Below are positions 1 through 8,621 of a DNA stretch of 11,155 nucleotides, one piece after another. Position 1 is the first letter of the stretch. Each line of letters begins with the position of its first letter. The notes below the pieces were generated by a model that was given only the letters and a program-made list of their open reading frames with translations, made no database searches and was not told the origin of the DNA. The DNA is from Pholiota molesta (Eukaryota > Basidiomycota > Agaricomycetes > Agaricales > Strophariaceae): NCBI GenBank assembly GCA_014925825.1, contig JACGCK010000615.1, forward strand, positions 1 through 11,155, written 5' to 3'. Both the position numbers and the translations under genes were made by a program.

Positions 1-106
1 CGGCGCTTCATCATATGTAGTGGGTGCCTTGGTCCCTTCGCAGGCTCCTCTTTATCTTTCTGCTACTCGACCTTAGAATCTACTCTTGGATTATATCTCA
101 TCAACC
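1..106 (+). promoter_or_regulatory. 5' flank and leader of the SDR gene (partial)
   Basis: Only 106 nt precede the chosen SDR start codon. The stretch is pyrimidine-rich (runs of ctcctctttatctttctgct type), as fungal promoters and leaders often are. It has an AT-rich ttatat motif about 12-17 nt before the ATG, too close to be a typical TATA box. The start context is tcaaccATGtcc, with A at -3. The real promoter probably begins outside the window. No gene is recognised here. Confidence 0.3.
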
Positions 107-1594
107 ATGTCCGGCGTCTACGGCAAAGTCAGAACTCAATCCAAGGGCATGGAGGAACATTACCAGAGAACGACGGCACGTATTCAACAGATTCAATCCA
201 ACTCGACAACACTGTTCGTTCAGGAAAGCTCAAGGGCAAAGTTTTATTATTACTGGAGTTGGATCTTTGAAAGGGATAGGGTAAGCAGCCTGTCTATCTT
301 TCTCATATTCAACTGACATCTTGTTGGACCGCTTTAGACGTGCTAGTGCCATCTTGTTTGCACACGAGGGTGAGCTGACACTTTCGCCAATGTTTGAGTT
401 TAACTGAATTGAAGTAGGAGCGAAACATCTCTATCTTTTGGACTTCGATCCAACGAACTTGCCTGATCTGAAGTCAACTATTGAGAAAAAGTACCCAGAT
501 GTCAAGGTGTGCCAAGCCAACATAGTAAAAGTGGCTCCAAATAATCTTTGGAATAGGTCACGACTCTGCAAGCAGACGCTGCAGATGAAAAGGCTATATC
601 AAATGTCTGCGATCAAGCCCTTCGCGAAGAGGGCAGACTGGACGTCTTCTTTGCTAATGTAAGATAGCCCAAGCGTTACGTGTCAAATATTCGTAACTCC
701 TTAACATTTGGCTGTTAGGCTGGTATTGCTTCCAAGGATGCATTGGCAAATACTTCTGTGGAGACGTTTATGAATACCATGCGTGTTAACGCACTCTCGT
801 TCGTGGAGTCGAATTTGGCCATTGTTTGCACTTCCTGATTATTATAAATGTGTCTTTAGGTGTTTCCTTGCTGTCAAACACGGATCGGCCGCTATGTTGA
901 AGACCAACGACTCAAGGGGGAAATTGTTAAGCAGCGGCAGTATCATCCTCACGGCGTCAAGTGCGTAAATGGCTAATGGATGAACATTGCAGCTAACATA
1001 TGTTTCTAGCCGCTGGTATCAGATCCGGAGCCGGTACTATTGACTGTGAGTGTCGTTCTTGTATTGTTATGAACTCATTTACATATAACGCTTCTCTCAG
1101 ACAGCGCAAGCAAAGCTGCGTGAGTCTAAAAAGAACTTTGAAGTGTGCAGACCCTAATGGTTACCTTTTCTCTAGGGTGAACTCTATTGCAAAGAACTCG
1201 GCGTATCAACTCCAAAAGACTGATATTCGCGTCAATACGATCTGCCCTGGTCTGATTGAAACGGGTATGACAGGCGATACATTCGAATACGCTCGTCAGC
1301 GCGGTTCAGCTGGAAAAATTGGACAGCTCAATGCTTTGGGCAGATTTGGCGTTCCACAGGTGTGTCGTGCGCATGACAGGCATGATAGTTTGTTTTAAAA
1401 CATTGTTCAGAAATTGCAAATGCCGCTCTCTTTTTGGCTTCCGGTATGCATCATGTCTTATTCTGCGTCTTATGTTATCTGATTTTTTGTCTTGTTCCCA
1501 TATAGACGATTCCAGCTATGTGAACGGCCAGAATATAGCTGTTGATGGTGGATTGTCCTCATCGCACCCTGTAGTCCCGGGAAGATGGGCTTAG
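107..1594 (+). CDS. Short-chain dehydrogenase/reductase (SDR, 3-oxoacyl-ACP reductase-like), 12 exons, two frame breaks
   Basis: NAD(P)-dependent oxidoreductase of the classical SDR fold; substrate unknown. Exons: 107-179, 224-280, 338-369, 418-506, 557-658, 719-798, 870-964, 1010-1045, 1101-1119, 1176-1359, 1411-1443, 1506-1594. The joined frame gives about 296 aa, a normal SDR length. Visible motifs: Rossmann loop TGVGSLKGIG (about residues 35-44), NAG split by an intron, RVNALS, SIILTAS with the catalytic Ser near 175, YSASK with Tyr near 189 and Lys near 193, the CPGLIETGM loop, and the C-terminal NGQNIAVDGG typical of this family. Two one-base losses interrupt the frame: a T in the T-run at 242-245 (KGKV to FIITG), and a G at the acceptor 1410/1411 (Q to EIANAAL). 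Everything else is intact, so sequence error is more likely than decay. The N-terminal 25 residues and the first intron are the least certain part. No neighbour fixes the pathway. Confidence 0.92.
1101..1119 (+). other. 19-nt microexon carrying the SDR catalytic YxxxK
   Basis: This is exon 9 of the SDR gene. The Tyr codon is split (t at 1045, ac at 1101-1102), followed by S-A-S-K-A and the first two bases of the next Ala codon. Flanking introns 1046-1100 and 1120-1175 both start GTGAGT and end CAG or TAG. Skipping this exon would remove the proton-donor Tyr and the Lys and shift the frame. Confidence 0.85.
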
Positions 1595-2840
1595 GCATTG
1601 CAAGAGCCATTATGGAATGATGTAGATTACTTGTCTTGAGAAATGAGAAATAGGACGATATACTCGATAATCAGCCTCTCACTACGATTTCAATTGCAGA
1701 ATTTTTTTTTGAGAATTAAAGCAACCTTAGGACGAGAAAGCCTTAGAAAGAGCCACCTTTGGCTTAGTTGGGTAAATATATCCATAATAGTAGAACGCAA
1801 TAGCCGCGGCGAGTTGCGATGTACGTTGAATATACGTGTTTCCGTTGAATCCATCTAAATAGCGAGTCGCTGCATCGAACTCTATCATAGTCAAGTACCA
1901 TGATGCATCTTAGTAAGGAAACCCCCAACAGTAAGTATTTTACTGAGAAAAGGTGAACATCGTTAACACGGAGATGTTTGGCTAGGCGGCGTTAATTAGT
2001 CACTGCAAACGTACCTGCTATTGTGAGCCAGCGCAGATCCTTCTTGAACGGGCTGAGACTCAACCAAAACTCAACACGTAACACGTCTAGACACAACCCC
2101 TCACAAATCAACAGCGTCCTTTCGAGCGAGCGGGAATTTCTAACCTGAACTCACGTTAGCCCTCGTTGTCACAGCCTCACCTTTTCGAGTGTATATTGTC
2201 GGCCACCAGCTGAAATTCGCGTACAGCACACCATCTCAACGGAATGATGATCCATGTACGAAACCTCAAGCATCGCAGCGTAAAGTGGAACCGCCTAATC
2301 TGTTGACTAGTTCAGAACCTGCTGGAGCCCAGACGAATACCATGCCTGGGGTTCATCTTGTCTTCCGACGACGCTTCGTTGAATTGTTGGCTTCCATCAT
2401 TCACTTGTCTTCTCGTGCGGCAGAGACAAGGCTCCCACTCATCGAACGAATCACTTCTTATGCATGTGCACCAATGTTCGAAGGGTTCCAACCATCGTCA
2501 AAATAAAATTGACAACGACTGTAGCAAGACTACAACGCGGAGGTGGGCTGGCGTAACACGTTTCTACGTCTTATTTGCAGTCTCATCTGGATAGCTCTTC
2601 GTTCGCTTCTGTAGCCTGCCTCACAAACTGTGAATCATGTGGATAAAGAATATCACGACGGCCAGCCGCTATCCAACCTACAGCAACACACAATTAATAG
2701 TCGACGACTTTCAAAGAAGGCGAAACACTACCAGGTCTGTGAATGGGTAATTTTTTCAAGGAACGTCTTTCTGATAATTTTTCCGGTTTATGGGCACCTA
2801 ATTTTCCAAATATCGAAAAAGGCAAAATAAGAGCATAATG
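1595..2840. other. No recognised gene (1.2 kb)
   Basis: Both strands were read for conserved peptides and spliced exons and none was recognised. Frames stay open for at most about 100 codons and the peptides look like chance reading. Minor structure: a T8 run near 1705, a tandem aacacgt/aacacgt around 2073-2086, and one intron-like + strand segment (GTAAGT at 1931 to CTAG at 1985, 55 nt) with no convincing exon on either side. The first 100-250 nt are presumably the 3' UTR of the SDR gene. Because coding exons elsewhere in the window contain frame breaks, a damaged gene cannot be fully excluded. Confidence 0.45.
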
Positions 2841-3450
2841 GACGTTTCATGGGTGCTTCACCAAACGGAGTAACAAAAATTATCGGCAATGCATTTTGCG
2901 CTGGAGACATAGAAACGTGTTCCGTGCCACCGTTGCATTGTAATCGTTACAGCAAAATTTGCTCAGCCTTAACTTCATCGTGGGGTAATGGTATTCGAAG
3001 ACCACGTCATCGTGGTCGGCACATACTCCATTCCCATGGTACTGACCTCCATGCAGTTGGGCACATAAAGTGCGCAACATGTATCATGCGAGGACAACAT
3101 CGGTTGGGTATAAGCCGACCGGGGGCGTGTCTTCTGGAGCGGGACGCAGGAAGGTGTCATTGAAGAGCGCATACTGTGCTCACCATCGTGGCTCAACAGT
3201 CTAGATATGTCCCCGGACATTATTTGGGTCCCACCCTGCTTGGAAAGAAGAATCGATTCTAGCTTTAACAACGACGTAGTTCACTTACCAAAGTATCCTG
3301 GTCCTAGAAATGGGAACGTTGGAGCCCAGATCTTGACGATGGCGGTCGGGCTTGAACTGAGGTGGTGAGGTTCAATGTTTGACCAATTTGAGTTATTGCT
3401 TACCGAATGATCTTTAGGGATATTGTAACCGTGCACAACATGTCGACTAA
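2841..3450 (-). other. Candidate spliced gene of unknown function (weak)
   Basis: Three successive intron-like segments lie on the minus strand: 3403-3357 (GTAAGC...CAG, 47 nt), 3288-3236 (GTAAGT...CAG, 53 nt) and 3183-3134 (GTGAGC...CAG, 50 nt). They match the size and borders of the window's proven introns and follow a TATAAAAG box at 3534-3527. An ATG at 3441 read through the first two introns gives a 49-residue frame ending at a TAG at 3203-3201. Alternatively, with one frame break, a second frame runs across the third intron (LLSHD joined to EDTPPVGLYPTDVVLA) and ends at a TGA just after it. Past that TGA the same frame is open again for 66 codons, to about 2880. I recognise no family in any version. 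It may be a small protein gene, a damaged gene, a spliced non-coding RNA, or coincidence. Confidence 0.25.
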
Positions 3451-3526
3451 TTGTCGATGGTCGATTACACCGGTACCAAGGAAGGAAAGATATTGAAGAC
3501 TTGCCTTTGAATCAAAGGATTCAGCC

Positions 3527-3534
3527 CTTTTATA
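3527..3534 (-). promoter_or_regulatory. TATA-box candidate (TATAAAAG)
   Basis: On the minus strand the sequence reads cctaTAAAAGggc, a full match to the TATA consensus. It lies about 86 nt upstream of an ATG at 3441 and about 120 nt upstream of the first consensus donor of the candidate spliced gene. The spacing suits a fungal promoter, but with no identified product it remains a candidate. Confidence 0.35.
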
Positions 3535-3900
3535 GGAGTACCCACAGTGCGCCGCGATAATGTACCCGTGCCGCTGAAGCATTGCAATCTTATGCTCTAT
3601 GTTGCTTTATTTTGCCAAGTGAGCCAATTCGTCCGCGAGATCATTCCAAATATGAACTATTTCACTCCCTCAAGATTTCAGATTCTAATCCCGCAATCAG
3701 GGTTCAGAACTCCCTTGTCTTCTCTAATTCCTCACACCACATTTTAAAGAGGAAACCCATCGATTGTAATTGTACTTAGGACGCGCCAATTGGGGTTCGA
3801 TACGTCTCCATATTGTCGTATTTCAACTACGCATTCCACGCAGTCACCGCCTTTGGCACACACATCCCTTCGATGTGCTATCATCACCCAAATTAACAGC

Positions 3901-3914
3901 AGACTTGCAAGTCT
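3901..3914. repeat. 14-bp perfect palindrome
   Basis: The sequence AGACTTGCAAGTCT equals its own reverse complement over all 14 bases with no spacer. It lies in unassigned DNA. It could be a dimeric transcription-factor site or chance; no second copy was noticed. Confidence 0.5.
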
Positions 3915-4335
3915 TCTGACACATGTGCCCCAACAAAAAGCTCGCTGCCCCGGTGACAGCGCAGAATGGAGTTGCAGATTAGGGCTCCAGGGCGTTCGAA
4001 CAAGTCTCGAAATGGCAAGCGCAATCGGCTCACTACAAGCTTTGTCTACTCCTTTTCTCCATCTGCTTCTTGTGAACACGACTTCTTTCATCGATATAAC
4101 TTTTTTTGACCGAATTAGAGTGAAGGATTCCGATTCTCTGGCGCATGTTTCGAAGAAAACATCTTCGTTGGGGATTCAGAAATAACGAACTCGATCCTGG
4201 CCTTTCCTTGCCGCAAGGCTACCGGAAACCATGCAACTTGTACTAAGGATCTGATACTCTCCGGTGCAATGAATCCTATTCTTTCCGTTCCGATTCCGCG
4301 CCCTTTTCGTTGATAATGTCATTCAAATTAACGAT

Positions 4336-4725
4336 ATGACGGCTGACTTAGCGTCCTCCTTATTCATGGATGCGCCCTCCAATGCATCGAGTCATGCTAT
4401 GATAAGGACCGTGATGTTCAGGCTTCTTAGACCCACGAGGCTGTGTCTCTGTTGGAGCAGCCCTCGAGCAGTCCAAGGCCCGCCTTCAAAAGATTGGAGA
4501 TTTACCACTGCCTCCCCACCGAACTTGGTACACGCAGGCACACGCTTTGGCGGCATCTTTTTCAGTTATGTGGCACTCCAATATGTCGGTGACCGTTGCC
4601 AAGTCCAATTCTTGCGAAGGCCTTTTTTATTCCAAGTTTTTGAGGTATCAGTCATAACGTTATCAAATTATATCAGTTGTTTTTGGCCGTTTTGCTTAAT
4701 GTCTTCGCAGCGCGTGAACGCGTGA
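4336..4725 (+). other. Hypothetical ORF, 129 codons, doubtful
   Basis: This is the longest ATG-started frame of the 4-kb unassigned stretch. It starts MTADLASSLFMDAPSNASS and shows no domain, signal peptide or membrane segment I recognise. From about 4450 the +1 frame of the same strand reads more like protein (GAALEQSKARLQKIGDLPL), so if any gene is real here it may switch frame through a sequence break. No splice structure or start context supports it strongly. Confidence 0.15.
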
Positions 4726-5288
4726 ATTCCTAAAGCTGATCGCCGAGCTGTGGTTCCATCTGTTTAGTCAGGCATTCCCGACCACCCACAGCCACCCACT
4801 CACCTTCCCGCCGGAAAATTTCGGGCCCATGAGGGGCCCTCCTCAATGCATGTGAGCATATATGGCCAGCGTTTTGGGTTGTTGGAAAAAATCGTTGATT
4901 GGGCACGGTGCTGAAAAGCCTCAAGCTCTCAGGAATGCTTCGGCCCTCCTTTTCAAAGTAAAACTTATCTGAACAACTCGCCATTTTTTTCTTTACAACC
5001 GAATCAGTGCTTTTTACTGTTGTTGATCATACAAATAACCACTTATGGTACTACCATTCCATTGATCATGGTGGAGTTTGACGCCTTCGCTTCAATCCAG
5101 GGCTATTGAACTTGAAGTGGATCCAAAGCCCACTCTTCTAGGACTCGTACACCAGAAAGGATGCACCAGGTTTCCACCATCAAAGCTATATTGTGGAATC
5201 TTTGCTCCACAAACTTGAAACTCAAGATATGATTTGTCTAGGGTGTTTATTATCAGCTCGCATTTACCAAACGTTTACGTTGATTCTT

Positions 5289-5307
5289 CAATGCATCTAA
5301 TGCATTG
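5289..5307. repeat. 19-bp inverted repeat (8-bp arms, 3-nt spacer)
   Basis: CAATGCAT, a CTA spacer and ATGCATTG form two perfect 8-bp arms. It lies about 310 bp beyond the P450 stop codon in AT-rich unassigned DNA. On RNA it would make only a short hairpin with a tight loop, and no poly-U run follows. A protein-binding site or chance are both possible. Confidence 0.5.
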
Positions 5308-5614
5308 TGTCATACTTAGATAGAAGGCAACTACTAACACAAAGTGCCGAAAACATAAGTTGTTTAAACAAAAACTTTCACCCAAATATGCAAATGAATT
5401 CCATAGCCTCAACTTTGAACCTTAAATCTGTACGTACTAAATAAACAAAATGATTGGAAGCTGATTCAGATAAGCATTGATACATCTACAACCCGTTGGT
5501 TCGATTTGTCTAGTTGAAGTTTGCCTATGTGTGACTCTGCCAACGAAAGTATCATCTCCGGATGAACGTGAGGGGTACACGAAGCGGGCTGGATCGATAA
5601 GATCAGTAGGTTTA

Positions 5615-8063
5615 TCACCCGAAAGAATGAAATGACAAACGTACGTTATAGTCAGGCCAGCACGGCAAGCCCAGCACTCTGGCCTTGCGTTGTTCAAATG
5701 TTTCGCCCGCAAATTCCGGCTCGCTTTGACCACAATCTTATAATGAGAAACTAGCATAGTAAGGATTGCAATGCCTTCTGTCTCAAAAAACCTACGGAAG
5801 GAATTATAAATATAAAGAAATCGTTTAGTTCAGCAAACGCACTTTCTGCCGATGCACGCCCGCGCTCCTACACGTTGCGATGAATCAGTTGTGGTAATAG
5901 GTGTTGAACGGGCCGAACCTCCCGCGCTGAATGGATGAAGGCATCGCGTGGCCAATCCTCAAGGAAGCGCTAGGTTTGAATGTATGCGGATCTTCCAATA
6001 TCGAGCTAAGAAAAGGTAGGCATGCATAAATACGACGAGGAGAAGGAAACGAGATCGAAAACCAACGATTGTAATGAAGACCGGGACATTGAGTGTTATA
6101 TCAGTTCCTTTGGAATCGGTACAGTCCATAGTGTCTCCATGAGAATTGCTGCGGTCAAAGTTGTGTCTTCTGCGCGAACTTAGGAACACCTGTTACTGAG
6201 AGGAATACTATTATCAGCGCAAAATGAAATAAGTTGAATTGATAAGACTCACAGGCGGGAACATCCTAAGGGTCTCATAAAAACGCTGCAAGTCAGCATA
6301 CACATTAGCTATAAAAATTGATCAACAACTAATTATGCTCCTACGCGCTGGAGTAAGTCAGCACGGCATTTGTTCGTAGGTCTGCAAATATAATCAGGAA
6401 TTGTGTCTTCCATGAAAGCGTGGAGGTATATTACCGGGTCTGCACATCAAAAGAATAGATTATATGTTCATAAAGTTTCTCTTGTTCGTCCGGATACAAC
6501 GCCAACAGCGCAAACGTAAAACACAATGTATGGGCAGTTGTCTAAGCACAGAATGAGATTTCTGCCATTTGTCCCAGAGTAAGAATATATGACATACCTC
6601 ATGCCCAGCGACAAGGAATATGTAAATGTTTCCTAGGTTTAGGCTTCAATAACCAATCGGGTTCTTGTATTTTGAGAAGAGAAGTAGTCACCAATGAGCT
6701 CGCTTTCTGTCAAAGTCGTTGCATCCAAGTTATTGTCGTTCGCTTCCAAGAGCTGACTAAACAAATCATGGCGCTCAATTTTCTCTGAAGCTTGACGTTC
6801 GCGGATCATCTCCGTCATGTAGCGCTGTTTAAAGTAAGCGGAGAATAAGCACTAAAATAGAGATCGTGTCCAATTTGGCACATCAAATACTTACTCGTAA
6901 TTCATCGTAGGCCCTATCGGTTTGTCGAAATGTCTCCGTTAGACCCATAGCCCAACGAGGGACGGCCAATTTAATAAACACATTAGTGGTTACTGTGTGG
7001 AGGGATTCTTTGAAGGTCATCGTATATCCGGGTGGTGTTATTTCGTCTGCTTTCCATGAAATACCCCTACCAAACCCTGAATATTGGACATTAATCAGTC
7101 ACGATTATCGGCATCCTTATTGAAATATCAAGCCTCACCGCAGCACCGATAATGAATAAGGCAATCTACAGAATAAGGATATTCAGGATCATCAACAAGG
7201 GGTAGAACTGAATGCATACAGGTAAGGTTATCTCCACGCAATGATCGACAGTAACCACATCACGATCACCCCACATATCAGTGAACATCCCTTTGACGGT
7301 TTTGATACTTTCATCCCAGACAAGAACATTATTTCGCTAGAACGAAATCATCAATACACGATTTATATGGGGTGCAACAAGAAGGCTTACATCAGAGAAT
7401 GCAGGAGCAGAAATTTTCCGATACTTCTTCCATTCTGCGCCTTCAGAGGCAACGATATTCCGCCCAAAGAAAGTCAGGGAGCTGTAATGTTGGACCGGTT
7501 TGGGGAATCTCGCGCGAGAAGACGTTACTTCCTGCTCATAGTATTAGTAAAGGGTCTGTGGGGCCGGCAGGATTATTTCTGAGTCTAACTTTGATAGCTG
7601 CAGCGTCTGCAAGTACAATAGACGTTCTAATATTTGGTATGACACTTATCTGAAGAACGGAAAGGGTGGTCAATGGGTGGAAGGGCGCGTTTATTTATTC
7701 ACTCACGGCAGAATGGATATCCCATCCAACTTGCTCAAACGCTTTTACGACACATCTTTCAGCTTTCTATGCCCCAAGAGGGATGATCTCCTCAGCTCAC
7801 GCTCATGTTTGAGAACAAAGAGTTGATTCCTGCCCGCATTGACATATTTAATTTTTGGGAGGAAGTTGCCTAGAAGACTGGCAGGAGAAAAGAGGAGACG
7901 TCGTCCTGGAAAATTGCTGTGATATAATCATTTATAAGTACCAGATATTCAGATTTTGTGACTGAACGAACTGGATGCCTCGCGTCGCCTTCCAGAATGC
8001 CAAGGCCTTCCGAGAAATGTAAATAACGGTCAGAGAGAAAAGCAGGAGCGGGACGCCCTGCAT
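5615..8063 (-). CDS. Cytochrome P450 monooxygenase, 17 exons, many frame breaks in the 3' half
   Basis: Membrane-anchored, heme-thiolate monooxygenase expected at the ER; substrate unknown. Exons run 8063-7972, 7916-7801, 7741-7707, 7649-7590, 7531-7391, 7336-7220, 7165-7139, 7076-6895, 6824-6692, 6632-6598, 6541-6435, 6381-6345, 6285-6253, 6195-6067, 6005-5919, 5867-5843, 5791-5615. With breaks allowed for, the product is about 514 aa. It has an N-terminal hydrophobic anchor (MQGVPLLLFSLTVIYI), proline-rich FPGRR, C-helix WKKYR (about 135-139), I-helix AGHETT (about 310-315, split by an intron), ExxR as ETLR (about 366-369), HYNPRYW/DPHTFKPSRF before the heme loop, and FSAGARACIG with Cys near 452. 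The heme Cys sits in a 25-nt exon. About 14 single-base breaks, mostly losses, occur from 7138 downward and none before. All splice sites and motifs survive, which favours sequence error, though a young pseudogene is possible. The family looks basidiomycete-specific; I cannot assign a CYP number. Confidence 0.9.
5843..5867 (-). other. 25-nt microexon with the P450 heme-ligand cysteine
   Basis: Exon 16 of the P450 gene encodes the end of the split Gly codon, then A-R-A-C-I-G-R and two bases of the next codon. The thiolate Cys codon tgc is at 5856-5854. Introns 5918-5868 and 5842-5792, both 51 nt, flank it. Without this exon the protein could not bind heme as a P450. Confidence 0.82.
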
Positions 8064-8621
8064 TGTGAGATGTGGGAGGGGAAATATGTCGATCATTCTG
8101 GTCACTGTGTTTTATAAACACGAAATCAGCATGCCCATGTCGTGGTGGAAACTTGGCAGCGTGGATAGAAACGGCCCAAATAAGAGCCGCGATCCCGTAT
8201 GGCACAAAAGCAATAAAAACATGAATACTAAATATTTTACTTACCAGCATCGATTGAAAATATATCCAGCATCTTGTTGTTGGTACATAGAACGTAACAG
8301 AACGAGCTTGGTGGAAGTGTTGTCCACCAGTGACCTGGGTAAATAAATGCTTAGGATTCTGCCACCCAGAGGTCTAAATGCAATCCGTCATTCAATTTAG
8401 TCAGCGGGCCTGCATACACCCATAAGGCTTAAAAGGCTCAAAGAAGTAGATAACGCATGGGGCTCAGTCTGGTCCATGTTGGTACGATATTATATCAACG
8501 AAGACCTGAGGATGTGCAATGTAATGGAATAAGACAAAGACCGCGACATGAAAGTGACAGAACTAGATACATGGATATGTGCAAAGATACTTTTGGGAAA
8601 AGAATTCAGACGATAGAACAT
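8064..8621. other. Spacer between FPR4 3' end and P450 start
   Basis: About 560 nt lie between the FPR4 stop and the P450 ATG, both on the minus strand. This should hold the FPR4 3' UTR and the P450 promoter. A consensus donor (minus strand, gctgGTAAGTaaa near 8246) follows a short ATG frame (M-L-D-I-F-S), and could mark a spliced 5' leader. A 126-codon minus frame beginning near 8250 overlaps the first P450 exons out of frame and is a shadow. No other gene was seen. Confidence 0.4.
8111..8116 (-). promoter_or_regulatory. TATA-box candidate of the P450 gene
   Basis: The minus strand reads gtttTATAAAacac, with TATAAA at 8116-8111, about 48 nt upstream of the P450 ATG. Fungal TATA boxes commonly lie 40-120 nt before the start codon, so the position is plausible. 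No other TATA-like box lies closer. Confidence 0.4.

Larger units (their letters stand above)
3451..5614. other. No recognised gene (2.1 kb), weak ORFs and short palindromes
   Basis: No conserved domain or transposase, integrase or reverse-transcriptase motif could be seen in six frames. Unremarkable open frames: a minus-strand ATG frame of 115 codons at 4091-3744, a plus-strand ATG frame of 129 codons at 4336-4725, and an overlapping plus-strand frame without a clear start at about 4410-4655. They overlap one another or conflict, and none shows a known motif. The last 200 nt or so before 5615 should be the P450 3' UTR. A region this long without a clear gene is unusual beside three tightly packed intron-rich genes. 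Confidence 0.45.

Noticed and set aside
3784..3810. Possible tRNA B box (GGTTCGATAC)
   Set aside because: No A box at a suitable distance, no T-stem pairing and no acceptor stem could be formed.
3744..4091. 115-codon minus-strand ORF starting at an ATG
   Set aside because: No known motif, conflicting with an equally long plus-strand frame over the same bases; treated as chance.
5493..5512. Second B-box-like GGTTCGATTTG
   Set aside because: It lacks the terminal C of the consensus, and no cloverleaf could be drawn around it.
5615..8063. Repeat-induced point mutation (RIP) as the cause of the P450 damage
   Set aside because: RIP produces C-to-T changes and stop codons by substitution. The defects here are one-base losses with the surrounding codons preserved.
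7870..8250. 126-codon minus-strand ORF with a hydrophobic N-terminus
   Set aside because: It overlaps the first two P450 exons in another frame. The P450 frame shows a membrane anchor and family motifs, so this is a shadow plus 5' leader.
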